From contig NZ_BDHH01000017.1 of assembly GCF_001748365.1 (NCBI RefSeq), positions 1-57,786 of the forward strand: DNA of 57,786 bases, given 5' to 3'. Position numbers and translations under genes: made by a program. Positions 7,950 through 16,790 of the stretch are shown piece by piece (position 1 is the first letter of the stretch; each line of letters opens with the position of its first letter). Below the pieces are notes generated by a model. It was not told the origin of the DNA and ran no database searches. It saw only the letters and a program-made list of their open reading frames with translations. This DNA is from Fusibacter sp. 3D3 (lineage in GTDB: Bacteria; Bacillota; Clostridia; Peptostreptococcales; Acidaminobacteraceae).

Positions 7950-9149
7950 TTAATCTACCATTACAGGATTAAAGCTCTCTTGCCATGGAAGGCCCCATTT
8001 GCCAAGTTCCTCCATAAATGGATCTGGATCAAACTCCTCAACAGTGTAAACGCCTTTTTTATCCCATTTGCCAGTCATGAGCATCATAGCGCCGATCATT
8101 GCAGGGACGCCAGTTGTATATGAAATCGCTTGTGAGCCTAATTCTGCATAACAAGCTTCATGATCACAGACATTGTAAACATAGTAAGTTTTGTCTTTGC
8201 CCTCTTTTTTACCACGGAAGATACAACCAATATTGGTTTTACCTTTAGTACGAGGACCAAGCGATGCAGGATCTGGTAATACTGCTGCTAAGAATTGTAA
8301 CGGAATGATTTTTTTACCTTCGAACTCTATAGGCTCTATAGAAGTCATGCCAACATTTTCAAGGCATTTTAAGTGCGTAAGGTAGCTTTGACCGAAAGTC
8401 ATGAAGAAACGGATGCGTTTAACACCTGGAATATTGATTGCGAGTGACTCAATTTCCTCATGGTGTAAAAGATACATATCTTTTTGACCCACTTCTGGAA
8501 AGTCGTAAACACGTTTGATTGCCATAGGTTCAGTTTCAACCCATGCACCATTTTCCCAGTAGCTGCCGTTAGCAGTGACTTCGCGGATATTGATTTCAGG
8601 ATTGAAATTGGTCGCAAAAGGATAGCCATGATCGCCACCGTTACAGTCTAGGATATCGATATATTCGATTTCATCAAAATGATGTTTAAGCGCATGTGCA
8701 GAGAAAACGCTTGTAACACCTGGATCAAAACCACTGCCTAAAAGTGCTGTGATACCAGCTGCTTCAAAACGCTCACGGTAATCCCATTGCCATTTGTATT
8801 CGAATTTTGCAGTGTCGTGCGGTTCGTAGTTGGCAGTATCTAAATAGTTGGTTTTAGTTGCCAAACAAGCGTCCATAATCGTTAAATCTTGGTATGGCAA
8901 CGCTAAATTCATTACAAGATCAGGTTTTTCAGCTTGGATTAACGCGATCAATTCATCTACATTATCTGCATCCACTTTTGCAGTTGTAATTTTTGTTTTG
9001 CTACCTTCTAGTTTTGCTTTTAAAGCATCACATTTTGATTTCGTACGGCTTGCGATGCAAATTTCCTCGAATACGGCGCTGTTTTGAACACATTTTTGGA
9101 TGGCAACCTGAGCCACACCACCACAACCAATAACAAGTGCTTTTCCCAT
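7950..9149 (-). CDS. Carboxynorspermidine/carboxyspermidine synthase (saccharopine dehydrogenase family)
   Basis: A 399-residue enzyme with an N-terminal Rossmann fold (VIGCGGVAQVAIQKC, residues 7-21) and the saccharopine-dehydrogenase-like C-terminal domain. It condenses a diamine with aspartate semialdehyde using NAD(P)H to give carboxynorspermidine or carboxyspermidine. The call over true lysine-pathway saccharopine dehydrogenase rests on tight coupling to nspC downstream. The start follows a strong AAGGAGAG site. A copy of the 70-bp dispersed repeat (9201-9270) lies in sense 51 bases upstream, in or near the leader. Confidence 0.92.
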   Translation of the reverse strand: MGKALVIGCGGVAQVAIQKCVQNSAVFEEICIASRTKSKCDALKAKLEGSKTKITTAKVDADNVDELIALIQAEKPDLVMNLALPYQDLTIMDACLATKTNYLDTANYEPHDTAKFEYKWQWDYRERFEAAGITALLGSGFDPGVTSVFSAHALKHHFDEIEYIDILDCNGGDHGYPFATNFNPEINIREVTANGSYWENGAWVETEPMAIKRVYDFPEVGQKDMYLLHHEEIESLAINIPGVKRIRFFMTFGQSYLTHLKCLENVGMTSIEPIEFEGKKIIPLQFLAAVLPDPASLGPRTKGKTNIGCIFRGKKEGKDKTYYVYNVCDHEACYAELGSQAISYTTGVPAMIGAMMLMTGKWDKKGVYTVEEFDPDPFMEELGKWGLPWQESFNPVMVD

Positions 9150-9200
9150 TTTTACTCTCCTTAATTAAACAAATTTTTTATTGGGCTTATGCCCACTGGT

Positions 9201-9270
9201 ATAATCATATTTGAGCCATCTTCGATGGCTCAAACCGATTTTTGCCGACACCTTTCAGCGGTTGAACATC
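9201..9270 (-). repeat. 70-bp dispersed structured repeat, copy 3
   Basis: Read on the minus strand it matches the copies at 53394-53463 and 53501-53570 at 61 of 70 bases by my count. It holds a perfect 11-bp hairpin (TTTGAGCCATC, GAA, GATGGCTCAAA) and a shorter one (GCTGA with TCGGC). Most stem differences from the other copies keep G-U pairing. It also has TTGAGC, 18 bases, TATGAT, which could act as a promoter. It stands in sense upstream of the carboxynorspermidine synthase gene. Confidence 0.8.
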
Positions 9271-9301
9271 CCTGCGCTTTGCTGGACAAGGACTAACGAT
9301 T

Positions 9302-9346
9302 AAAAAAAAACAAGTGTATTCGCATATAAGCGCACAACACTTGTTT
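9302..9346 (-). terminator. Terminator of the minus-strand ncRNA
   Basis: On the minus strand AAACAAGTGT pairs with ACACTTGTTT, with an inner GCGC/CGC pairing in the loop, and nine T follow the stem. No protein gene on this strand lies upstream to be terminated, which points to an RNA gene. Confidence 0.85.
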
Positions 9347-9695
9347 ACAATATAATTTACATATTAAAAATAGATATATCCATAGCAACAAAGCACGTGG
9401 ACATACGTTTCATCATTAATATTCAAAATATATTTAGTATCATCAGAGTCTATACAGCAATTAATTACTTTTACCACTCTTATTGACTGTTTCACAAGTT
9501 GATGTGCAATATGCACTGGTTATAAAGTAACCAACTTATAAAATTTGAGCTTTTAACTCAATCAATAAAGCAACTAAAGTTGCTAATCGGCATTTGACCC
9601 GGCTGTCCGTATGGCCTTCACCTCACTAAAGAAGTGGTCATAATTATCAGCGTTGAAAGATACAAGATTATGAATATTAGTTTTTCACATAACGC
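9302..9695 (-). ncRNA. Structured non-coding RNA of unidentified class (about 390 nt)
   Basis: A complete transcription unit with no credible reading frame: promoter at 9702-9730, terminator at 9302-9346. Between them are many hairpins, among them CACT/AGTG (about 9617-9630), GCAAC/GTTGC (9569-9583), TTGAG/CTCAA (9545-9561), and a three-way junction at 9496-9537. In the junction AAGTTG/CAACTT closes two perfect hairpins (GGTTA/TAACC and GTGCA/TGCAC). A G/C-rich core with GGCCATACGGACAGCC and GGGTCAAATGCC stands out in an A/T-rich region and looks conserved. It is not a tRNA, tmRNA, 6S or c-di-GMP riboswitch that I can recognise. A raiA-type RNA of Clostridia is one possibility I cannot verify. 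Confidence 0.7.
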
Positions 9696-9701
9696 ACGTT
9701 T

Positions 9702-9730
9702 ATTTTACCAAGGAATGCATGGAAAAGCAA
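9702..9730 (-). promoter_or_regulatory. Promoter of the ncRNA
   Basis: On the minus strand: TTGCTT (9730-9725), 17 bases, TAAAAT (9707-9702). Transcription would start near 9695. Confidence 0.65.
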
Positions 9731-9807
9731 GAACAATATTGTTGAAGTTGAAAATTTCATAAATAGACGTACACTTAACATATTTTAATTAAAACGAATA
9801 TATGTTC

Positions 9808-9836
9808 TTGTTTTGTTCGATCACGCGGGTTATAAT
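9808..9836 (+). promoter_or_regulatory. Promoter of the restriction-modification operon
   Basis: TTGTTT (9808-9813), a 17-base spacer and TATAAT (9831-9836), 29 bases before the methyltransferase ATG. It diverges from the ncRNA promoter about 80 bp away. No perfect operator palindrome was seen inside it. Confidence 0.75.
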
Positions 9837-9864
9837 AGATACAAGAAAACCCCCGGAGGCAATA

Positions 9865-10995
9865 ATGACAAAGAAGAATTTGCATGTGAGTCTTGATCCC
9901 GAAATTTATGAGACACTACATGAAACTGCAAATATGAATAGTACCTCAATGAACGCCATTGTCAAAGAATCCATCATAAGTTATTTGCACCAAACTCGAT
10001 CTAAACAGTTACTTAATCGAAGTAATTTTACTTTTATTGATCTATTTGCAGGCATTGGAGGCATGAGATTGGGCTTTGAAAGTGCTGGGGGCAAATGTGT
10101 TTTTTCAAGTGAGTGGGATAAATATTCACAAGAGACGTATTTGGCTAATTTTGGAGAAAGGCCAGCAGGCGATATCACACAGATCGATGAGCGTGAAATT
10201 CCTGATCACGATGTGCTTGTTGCAGGATTCCCATGTCAGCCTTTTTCGCTGGCAGGTGTGTCTAAAAAGAACAGTTTAGGCAGAGCACATGGCTTTAAAG
10301 ATAAGACTCAAGGCACTCTTTTTTTTGATATTGCAAGAATATTGGATGCTAAGCGGCCTAAGGTATTTCTTCTTGAAAACGTTAAAAATTTGCGTTCTCA
10401 TGATAAGGGCAAGACGTATAAAGTCATCATAGATACTTTGAAAGAATTAAATTATCATGTATTTGATGAAGTGATTGACGGGAGCGGGTATGTGCCTCAA
10501 CATAGAGAACGTATATTTATTGTAGGTTTTGATGCGAATATTTATAAGACGGCGCCTAATTTTCATTTTCCAGAGTCAAACGTCAAATATAGGGTTAGAG
10601 ATATACTGGAATCAACTGTCGACGACAAGTTTACGCTATCGGATAAATTATGGCTTTATTTGCAAGCGCATGCAGCGAAGCATAAAAAACTCGGAAATGG
10701 TTTTGGTTTTGGCATTGCGGACTTAAATGGTGCAACTCGAACACTTAGTGCTCGCTATCACAAAGATGGTTCTGAAATTCTCATCCCCCAAGAAAAGAAA
10801 AATCCGAGACGGTTGACGCCAAGAGAGTGCGCACGACTTCAAGGCTATCCTGAAAATTATAAAATTGTGGTGTCTAATACTCAAGCGTACAAGCAATTTG
10901 GAAATTCAGTGGTAGTGCCGCTTATCAGTGCAATTTCCAGAGAAATGATTAAGGCCATGGCGGTGGATGAAAGGAAAGTTGAAAATGTCGTATGA
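9865..10995 (+). CDS. DNA (cytosine-5) methyltransferase with N-terminal ribbon-helix-helix domain
   Basis: A 376-residue protein. Residues 1-45 look like a ribbon-helix-helix DNA-binding domain ([18 protein letters not shown]). From residue 55 follow the C5-methyltransferase motifs: [14 protein letters not shown] (59-71); [10 protein letters not shown] with catalytic Cys124; [10 protein letters not shown] (172-179); VIII, QHRER (215-219); [10 protein letters not shown] near the end. It transfers a methyl group from SAM to cytosine. Next to an EcoRII-like nuclease, the target is probably CCWGG. ATG 9865 follows CCGGAGG and lies downstream of the promoter, while the longer frame from 9802 begins upstream of the -35 box. 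The N-terminal domain may repress its own promoter, as the HTH of M.EcoRII/M.SsoII does. Confidence 0.92.
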   Translation: MTKKNLHVSLDPEIYETLHETANMNSTSMNAIVKESIISYLHQTRSKQLLNRSNFTFIDLFAGIGGMRLGFESAGGKCVFSSEWDKYSQETYLANFGERPAGDITQIDEREIPDHDVLVAGFPCQPFSLAGVSKKNSLGRAHGFKDKTQGTLFFDIARILDAKRPKVFLLENVKNLRSHDKGKTYKVIIDTLKELNYHVFDEVIDGSGYVPQHRERIFIVGFDANIYKTAPNFHFPESNVKYRVRDILESTVDDKFTLSDKLWLYLQAHAAKHKKLGNGFGFGIADLNGATRTLSARYHKDGSEILIPQEKKNPRRLTPRECARLQGYPENYKIVVSNTQAYKQFGNSVVVPLISAISREMIKAMAVDERKVENVV

Positions 10996-12136
10996 TATTC
11001 ATGTGAGCATATCCGAAGCGGAATTAGTGTATTGTAAATTCTTGTCTGCAAATGATGTCGGATTAACGGGTGGACATCAGTCTGGGCCATACGTTGCGAA
11101 GTCTGCTGTGTCGATTCTATTTGACAAGCCTTGTTCAAAGGGCACTAATATTACGAAAACAGTTGAAATCAAGTGGCATGATGATAGCAAAACCATTAGC
11201 AATTTCAAATATTATGGCACAGGGACTCGGAACGAGTACAGGATCACCTCTTTTGGAAGGGGATTTCCTCATTTTAGAACTTCTAATATTGGTTCTTTGT
11301 TCATTCTTTGTAAAATGGACCTTGAGACTTACCGGGGCTATGTTATAGAGGAAGAGACAGAAATAGATGCATTTTTAGATTATTATGGATTGTCACCAGC
11401 AGAGACAAATGCTTTACTCACTGTAAACGATTCGATTTCTGTGGAAACTCAAGTGCAGCAATTTTTAGATCAAATAACAGGGGATTTTCCATCTTCTGCA
11501 GAGATTGCGCTCAAAGCACGAAGCGTCTTTGAGACTATGCCCCAAAGAGGAAATCTAGCGGACTCTGATATGATGCTTATAAATTGGTTAAAGCATGAAT
11601 ACTTATTGTTTAAAGAAATTGAAAAGAAATTTAACCAAGATATTCTTGAAGTTAAATTTCAGTCGATTGATGCCTTTATCAATCGTGCAAACAGTGTCTT
11701 AAATAGAAGAAAGAGTAGAGCTGGGAAGTCTCTTGAAAATCATTTGGCTGAGATTTTTAGAAGAAATGCGCTTAGATTTGTGGACCAAGGGATTACTGAA
11801 CAAAATAAAAGGCCTGATTTTTTATTTCCAGATGAAGGTACTTATTGGGATGCAGTCTCAACTTTTGATTATGAAAACTTAGCCATGCTCGCATCAAAGA
11901 CAACTTGCAAAGATCGGTGGAGACAAATCTTAACGGAAGCAGATAAAATTGAGGTGAAGCATCTGTTTACTTTGCAGCAAGGCATTTCTGCTAATCAATT
12001 GAATGAAATGAAAAATCAAAAGGTGCAATTGGTGGTCCCTAAGCAATACATTTCTACGTACCCTATGGCATACAGGGATTGGATTTGGGATTTGAGTAAG
12101 TTTATTAGCTTTATAAAAGAAAAGCAAAATGATTAA
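10985..12136 (+). CDS. Type IIE restriction endonuclease, EcoRII-like
   Basis: A 383-residue protein close to EcoRII (about 400) in order and motifs. The N-terminal effector-binding domain has [17 protein letters not shown] (residues 20-36). The C-terminal nuclease domain has [14 protein letters not shown], then RPDFLFP and [11 protein letters not shown]-type residues (here [19 protein letters not shown]), with the active-site Asp and Lys expected there. EcoRII cuts before CCWGG and needs two sites. The ATG at 10985 follows AAAGGA and overlaps the methyltransferase stop by 11 bp, so the pair is coupled, methyltransferase first. The longer frame from 10967 has no better ribosome site. Confidence 0.93.
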   Translation: MSYDIHVSISEAELVYCKFLSANDVGLTGGHQSGPYVAKSAVSILFDKPCSKGTNITKTVEIKWHDDSKTISNFKYYGTGTRNEYRITSFGRGFPHFRTSNIGSLFILCKMDLETYRGYVIEEETEIDAFLDYYGLSPAETNALLTVNDSISVETQVQQFLDQITGDFPSSAEIALKARSVFETMPQRGNLADSDMMLINWLKHEYLLFKEIEKKFNQDILEVKFQSIDAFINRANSVLNRRKSRAGKSLENHLAEIFRRNALRFVDQGITEQNKRPDFLFPDEGTYWDAVSTFDYENLAMLASKTTCKDRWRQILTEADKIEVKHLFTLQQGISANQLNEMKNQKVQLVVPKQYISTYPMAYRDWIWDLSKFISFIKEKQND

Positions 12137-12429
12137 ACCCGCAAATATGAGACATGTATCTTATGTATAAGGGCTCAAAAAAGTAAGGACATCTAAAAGT
12201 AAGGACATCTAAAGTAAGGACGCCTATAGTTCTCAGGAACTTTAGGCGTCCTTACTTTTTTATTTCATCTCCAAAAGCTTAAGCGTCGGTTAAGAAAACA
12301 CACAATTGACATCCGAATTACAAAAAGTTCAAAAAAATATTACGGAATGTTCAAAAAAATCAAATTTGGTATCCTAGACTACAACTTATTGATTTCAGAA
12401 TAGCTATAATCTTTAACAAAGGCGACTAT
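12137..12429. other. Intergenic region between convergent genes
   Basis: Holds three spaced units of AGTAAGGACATCTA or AGTAAGGACGCCTA (12182, 12198, 12213), the last forming the 5' arm of the terminator. After it come A/T-rich direct repeats with GTTCAAAAAAAT (near 12319 and 12344). No gene is visible. Confidence 0.6.
12211..12261 (+). terminator. Terminator of the restriction-modification operon
   Basis: A very strong hairpin: AAAGTAAGGACGCCTA pairs perfectly with TAGGCGTCCTTACTTT, extended by AGTTC/GAACT around a four-base loop. It ends in T residues and serves the plus strand, possibly both. Confidence 0.85.
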
Positions 12430-13140
12430 TCAAGTGCGTGTTCCTTGAATAAATTGTTGTCTTAGAAGGGTTTCGCTAAAGATAACAATCTTGTTTTTTT
12501 CGATTCCGAGAATCCCTTGATCCATAAATTCATGCAAGACACGCGTCACGGTAACGCGTGAGCAGCCAGCAAGTGAAGCCATTTCATGATGTTTTAAGTG
12601 ATAAAATTCACAAAAATTGTTGCGCTTGACACCTTCTTGAGAACAAAGGCGTAGAAGTAAAGCGGCAATTTTGCCACGAGAATCTCGAAAAACCGTATCG
12701 GAAAGTTGAGATCTTATAATTTGATATTTCCTTATGATACTGAGGATTAAATGGTTATAGAGCTCATGTTGAGCGGCAATTGTCGCCTTGAAAAGCTGTG
12801 TCGGAATCATAACAACTTGAGTATCGGTTAGACAAATCACATCGATATCAGGGCTATGTTCCACATAAGAATCAATTTCCCCAAATAAATCGCCAGAAGA
12901 AAGCATATAAAGAAGTCTTGAATTGCCATTTTCACTGTAAGTCATCACCTTAACACGACCACCTGTGATCAACATGATTTCATCTCCAAAGGCAATGTTG
13001 ACAATGGCACCACGCTTATAATATTGGATTTCGCTGACAGAGCCGAAGACTTCCAAAAAAGTTTTTCGGGTTATATCATATTCTTCTCGATTGAATTTTT
13101 GATTATAAATTGACCTCACCCCCAAATTCAAAAGATTCAC
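12430..13140 (-). CDS. Crp/Fnr-family transcription regulator
   Basis: A 236-residue protein with an N-terminal cyclic-nucleotide-binding-like barrel (about 35-135, GDEIMLITGGRVKV and SGDLFGEIDSY) and a C-terminal Crp-type winged helix-turn-helix (about 170-225, MASLAGCSRVTVTRVLHEF). No Fe-S cysteine set of classical Fnr is seen. The start is unsure: GTG at 13140 has no clear ribosome site although a good promoter (13167-13195) lies just upstream, and a GGGGGTGAGG sequence sits inside the frame. It is divergent from the peptide importer operon with a palindrome between them, so it probably controls itself and that operon. Confidence 0.85.
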   Translation of the reverse strand: MNLLNLGVRSIYNQKFNREEYDITRKTFLEVFGSVSEIQYYKRGAIVNIAFGDEIMLITGGRVKVMTYSENGNSRLLYMLSSGDLFGEIDSYVEHSPDIDVICLTDTQVVMIPTQLFKATIAAQHELYNHLILSIIRKYQIIRSQLSDTVFRDSRGKIAALLLRLCSQEGVKRNNFCEFYHLKHHEMASLAGCSRVTVTRVLHEFMDQGILGIEKNKIVIFSETLLRQQFIQGTRT

Positions 13141-13166
13141 ATTTCTAACGAGCTCAGTATTGATTC

Positions 13167-13195
13167 ATTATACTTGTTTGATGCATAGAATTCAA
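13167..13195 (-). promoter_or_regulatory. Promoter of the Crp/Fnr-type regulator
   Basis: On the minus strand: TTGAAT (13195-13190), 17 bases, perfect TATAAT (13172-13167). The centre of the palindrome at 13214-13234 would be about 64 bases before the start point, a typical activation distance for Crp-like proteins. Confidence 0.7.
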
Positions 13196-13213
13196 ATCTA
13201 AAATGAGTATGAA

Positions 13214-13234
13214 CAAAATCAAATTTTGATTTTG
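13214..13234. promoter_or_regulatory. Palindromic operator candidate between regulator and importer operon
   Basis: Ten-base arms CAAAATCAAA and TTTGATTTTG are perfectly inverted around one T. A palindrome in the shared control region of divergent regulator and target genes is a likely binding site for the regulator. It differs from the Fnr consensus TTGAT-N4-ATCAA. Confidence 0.55.
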
Positions 13235-13273
13235 AACATATAGATAAAACAAACTTAAATGGAGGGGATTTAA

Positions 13274-14872
13274 ATGAGAAAAAAAATATCGATTTTCCTT
13301 GTGGGGGTATTGCTGCTTGTAACGGCGTTAACAGGATGTAGCAGTGCTAAGCCAGAAGCTGCGAGTGGCGCTGAATCCACAAATGGCTCTGAAGCTGCAA
13401 GTGGTGCTGAAACCACGCCTGCAGCACCTGCAAAAGACACTCTAATTGTTGCAACGGGCTATGATGCAAAATCGTTGGATCCACATGCAACAAATGACGT
13501 CGCTTCATCGAATATCATGGAGCAAATTTATGATACTTTAGTGGTTCTCAATTCAAGTAACGAAGTCGTGGGTTCATTGGCTGAAAAGTTTGAAGTCATT
13601 GATGAACTCACTTATAAGTTCTATTTGAAAAAAGGCGTAAAGTTTCATAATGGCGAAGAATTAAAAGCAGCTGACGTTGCTTATACTTTCAAGAGAGCAA
13701 CTTCGCCTATTGGTGGCTCCATTGCACATATCGTTGGCGATATTGACCCAGAAGGTCTTGAAATCGTGGATGATTATACCATCATCGTTAGAATTAAAAC
13801 ACCGAACTCAGCATTTTTGCCATCATTAACCCATAAAGGGGGCGGTGTCATACTCAATGAAAAGGCAGTTGAAGCGGCAGGCGACGCTTATGCGATGAAT
13901 CCTGTTGGAACAGGCCCTTTTAAATTTGAAAGCTGGGCAAAAGGGGATCAAATCGTATTGACACGTTTTGATGAGTACTATGGCGAAAAACCATCTTTTA
14001 GCAAGATGGTCATAAGAGCTATTCCAGAAGCCACCAATAGAACCATTGAACTCGAAAGTGGTGGCGTCGATATCGCTTATGATATCGCTACAAATGACAT
14101 CACAAGAATAGAAGAAAATAAAGATTTGAAAATCATTCGTAAAATGGCAAATTCAACGACTTACTTTGCTTTTAATACTTTAAAAGCGCCTTTTGATGAC
14201 ATCAAAGTCAGACAAGCCATAGAATATGCAATCGATACAGAGACCATCGTTCAAGCTGTATGGAGAGGTGTTGGTGCACCAGCGGTAGGTCCAGTGCCAC
14301 CCAATATCAAATATTTCAACAATGCGCTTGGGAAACCGACCTATGATGTAGAAAAAGCAAAAGCACTTTTGGTAGAAGCTGGTTATCCAGATGGATTTAC
14401 AGCTAAAATTTGGACAAATGATAAAAAAGCACGTATAGATATGTGTACCATTATTCAAAATCAATTGGCGGAAATAGGCATAAAAACAGAAATTCAAGTG
14501 CTCGAATGGGGTGCTTACCTTGAAGGCATCAAAAATGGCGATCATGAAATGTTCATGGTGGGTTGGTCAACTCAGACACCAGATCCAGATATGTCATTAT
14601 ACGGTCCATTTCATTCAAGCCAAAAAGGGAAAAACAATTTTTCTTACTATGATAATCCAAAAGTAGATGCACTTCTCGAAGAAGGCAGAAAACTTGCAGA
14701 CTCTAAAGAGCGTCAAGCGATTTATGAAGAGTTGCAAACCATTATTCGTGAGGAAGCGCCATGGATTGTTATGGAAAATAGCGAAACCGTTGTGGGTGTA
14801 CGTTCTAACATCGAAGGGTTTGACCCAAGTCCATTCGGCTATCATGTTTTATACAATGTAACGATAAAATAA
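13274..14872 (+). CDS. Peptide ABC transporter substrate-binding lipoprotein
   Basis: A 532-residue SBP family 5 (Opp/Dpp) protein. The lipobox ALTGC has its Cys at residue 22; a Ser/Ala/Glu-rich linker (24-55) is followed by the binding domain with family signature phrases such as YKFYLKKGVKFHNGEELKAADV and NPVGTGPFKFESW. It captures di- or oligopeptides outside the membrane for the permease encoded next. The start follows GGAGGGG. It is first in the operon 13274-18733, with the divergent Crp/Fnr-type gene upstream. Exact ligand not predictable. Confidence 0.92.
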   Translation: MRKKISIFLVGVLLLVTALTGCSSAKPEAASGAESTNGSEAASGAETTPAAPAKDTLIVATGYDAKSLDPHATNDVASSNIMEQIYDTLVVLNSSNEVVGSLAEKFEVIDELTYKFYLKKGVKFHNGEELKAADVAYTFKRATSPIGGSIAHIVGDIDPEGLEIVDDYTIIVRIKTPNSAFLPSLTHKGGGVILNEKAVEAAGDAYAMNPVGTGPFKFESWAKGDQIVLTRFDEYYGEKPSFSKMVIRAIPEATNRTIELESGGVDIAYDIATNDITRIEENKDLKIIRKMANSTTYFAFNTLKAPFDDIKVRQAIEYAIDTETIVQAVWRGVGAPAVGPVPPNIKYFNNALGKPTYDVEKAKALLVEAGYPDGFTAKIWTNDKKARIDMCTIIQNQLAEIGIKTEIQVLEWGAYLEGIKNGDHEMFMVGWSTQTPDPDMSLYGPFHSSQKGKNNFSYYDNPKVDALLEEGRKLADSKERQAIYEELQTIIREEAPWIVMENSETVVGVRSNIEGFDPSPFGYHVLYNVTIK

Positions 14873-14963
14873 CAACCATACACCTTAAGTTATAAAGATG
14901 TGAGTGTTTATCCAATGCTCACATCTTTTATGAACATAAGGGTTAGGAAAAGGGGGAAGTTTG

Positions 14964-15893
14964 ATGCTCAAGTACTTTGCTAGAAGAATTCTAATGTTAA
15001 TCCCAGTAATTCTTGGAGTTGCATTTATAGTTTTCTTTCTTCTTTACATCACGCCTGGTGACCCTGCGCGTATCATTTTAGGAGATCAAGCGACGGAAGA
15101 ATCCGTATTGCAACTCCGTGAAGAAATGGGACTCAATGATCCTTTTTTTGTGAGGTTCGGGAAATATGCATACAATTTAGTGGTGAATCAGGACGTGGGG
15201 AAATCCTACGTGACTAAAAGACCCGTTTGGGATGAAATTATGACCGTTTTTCCTGCGACCTTAAAGCTTGCGGGTTCATCGATTTTATTAGCACTTTTAA
15301 TTGGTATTCCTATTGGCATTATATCCGCTATTAAGCAATATTCCATTTTTGACAATGTGACCATGCTCTTTGCCCTCATTGGGATTTCCATGCCTGTATT
15401 CTGGCTGGGGTTATTGCTAATCTTACTGTTTTCGGTTAAGCTGGGATGGTTGCCCTCTTCGGGCTATACCACTTTAAATGCCATGATATTACCAGCAGTA
15501 GCACTAGGTGCACAATCCATAGCGATTATCACACGGATGACGAGGTCGAGTATGCTCGAAGTCATTCGTATGGATTATATCCGCATGGCCAGATCCAAAG
15601 GACAAGATGAAAATAAGGTGGTTTTCAAGCATGCTCTAGGCAATGCTTTAATTCCCATAATCACGATTGCGGGCCTTCAATTCGGTCGATTACTTGGAGG
15701 CGCAGTTTTGACAGAATCTATTTTTTCAATTCCTGGAATTGGCAGATTGATGGTAGAATCCATTAAAATGAGAGATTTTCCAGTGGTCCAAGGAGGCGTT
15801 CTCTTTGTGGCCATATCCTTTAGTTTGGTCAATCTACTGGTGGATTTACTGTATGCCTATGTAGACCCTAGAATTAAGTCACAATACAAGTAA
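14964..15893 (+). CDS. Peptide ABC transporter permease (DppB-like)
   Basis: A 309-residue inner-membrane protein with the N-terminal GxxFxxYFxxRxL-type start (LKYFARRILMLIPVILGVAF), about six membrane segments, and the EAA loop ARSKGQDENKVVFKHALGNA that contacts the ATPases. It starts at ATG 14964 after AGGGGGAAG. A 91-bp gap separates it from the binding protein, long enough for an mRNA-processing or attenuation hairpin (TGTGAGTG/CTCACATC near 14900-14925). Confidence 0.92.
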   Translation: MLKYFARRILMLIPVILGVAFIVFFLLYITPGDPARIILGDQATEESVLQLREEMGLNDPFFVRFGKYAYNLVVNQDVGKSYVTKRPVWDEIMTVFPATLKLAGSSILLALLIGIPIGIISAIKQYSIFDNVTMLFALIGISMPVFWLGLLLILLFSVKLGWLPSSGYTTLNAMILPAVALGAQSIAIITRMTRSSMLEVIRMDYIRMARSKGQDENKVVFKHALGNALIPIITIAGLQFGRLLGGAVLTESIFSIPGIGRLMVESIKMRDFPVVQGGVLFVAISFSLVNLLVDLLYAYVDPRIKSQYK

Positions 15894-15904
15894 GGAGGCC
15901 TCAT

Positions 15905-16777
15905 ATGAATACCGTAAAACAAAAAAAGAATAAGAAAAAGAGTATTTGGTTGGATGTATGGCGCCGACTCAGAAAAAACAAAATGGCAGTAGGCGGCTTG
16001 GTGATTATAATCCTGCTCTTCCTAACGGCAATTTTTGCGGATTGGATTGCACCATATAGTTACGAGAGTCAAGATTTACTCAATATGTTTCAGACCCCGT
16101 CATTTGAACATTGGTTTGGAACCGATGAATTTGGTCGGGATATCTTTAGTAGAATCGTGTATGGATCAAGGATATCTCTAGAAGTTGGGTTTATTGCAGT
16201 GGGCATATCGCTTATCATTGGGGGCTCAATTGGGGCTATAGCAGGCTATTACGGCGGTCGATTAGAAAATTTATTGATGAGATGCATGGATGTGCTTTTG
16301 GCGATACCAGAAATTCTTTTAGCCATAGCAATCGTTGCAGCATTAGGGCCTAGTATTGCCAATCTCATGATTGCAGTGGGGATTTCCTCTATTCCTGGTT
16401 ATGCGCGCCTTGTGAGAGCTTCCGTGATGTCTATAAGGGAGCAAGAGTTTATAGAAGCTGCAAGAGCTGCGGGTTCTTCAGATTTCAGAATTATCGTGAA
16501 GCATATTCTGCCGAACTGTATGGCGCCTATTATTGTTCAAGCGACGATTGGCGTTGCAATTGCGATTTTAACAGCAGCAGGATTGAGTTTTATTGGACTT
16601 GGCATACAACCGCCTACGCCAGAATGGGGCTCAATGCTCTCAGGTGGAAGAAGCTATATCCGGGACTATCCACATATGACGTTATTCCCAGGAATCGCCA
16701 TGATGGTGACGATTTTAGCCCTTAACTTGTTAGGTGATGGACTTCGTGATGCGCTCGATCCCAAATTGAAGAATTAA
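15905..16777 (+). CDS. Peptide ABC transporter permease (DppC-like)
   Basis: A 290-residue membrane protein. A short charged N-terminus (KKNKKKSIWLDVWRRL) precedes a first membrane span, a conserved DEFGRDIFSRIVYGSRISL block, and the EAA loop EAARAAGSSDFRIIVKHILPN. It pairs with the DppB-like subunit to form the channel. Start 11 bp after the previous stop, with AAGGAGG in the gap. Confidence 0.93.
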   Translation: MNTVKQKKNKKKSIWLDVWRRLRKNKMAVGGLVIIILLFLTAIFADWIAPYSYESQDLLNMFQTPSFEHWFGTDEFGRDIFSRIVYGSRISLEVGFIAVGISLIIGGSIGAIAGYYGGRLENLLMRCMDVLLAIPEILLAIAIVAALGPSIANLMIAVGISSIPGYARLVRASVMSIREQEFIEAARAAGSSDFRIIVKHILPNCMAPIIVQATIGVAIAILTAAGLSFIGLGIQPPTPEWGSMLSGGRSYIRDYPHMTLFPGIAMMVTILALNLLGDGLRDALDPKLKN

Positions 16778-16790
16778 AGGAGGCTTAATA

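Noticed and set aside
9490-9640. Cyclic di-GMP, cobalamin or similar riboswitch
   Set aside because: None of the conserved cores is present, the unit has its own terminator, and no gene follows on the minus strand before it.
12351-12372. Possible sigma-54 promoter (TTTGGTATCCTAG) between the EcoRII gene and the Crp/Fnr gene
   Set aside because: The -12 GC is missing at the right distance, and no gene starts downstream on that strand.
13214-13234. Classical Fnr site
   Set aside because: The arms do not give TTGAT-N4-ATCAA, so it is listed only as a general operator candidate.
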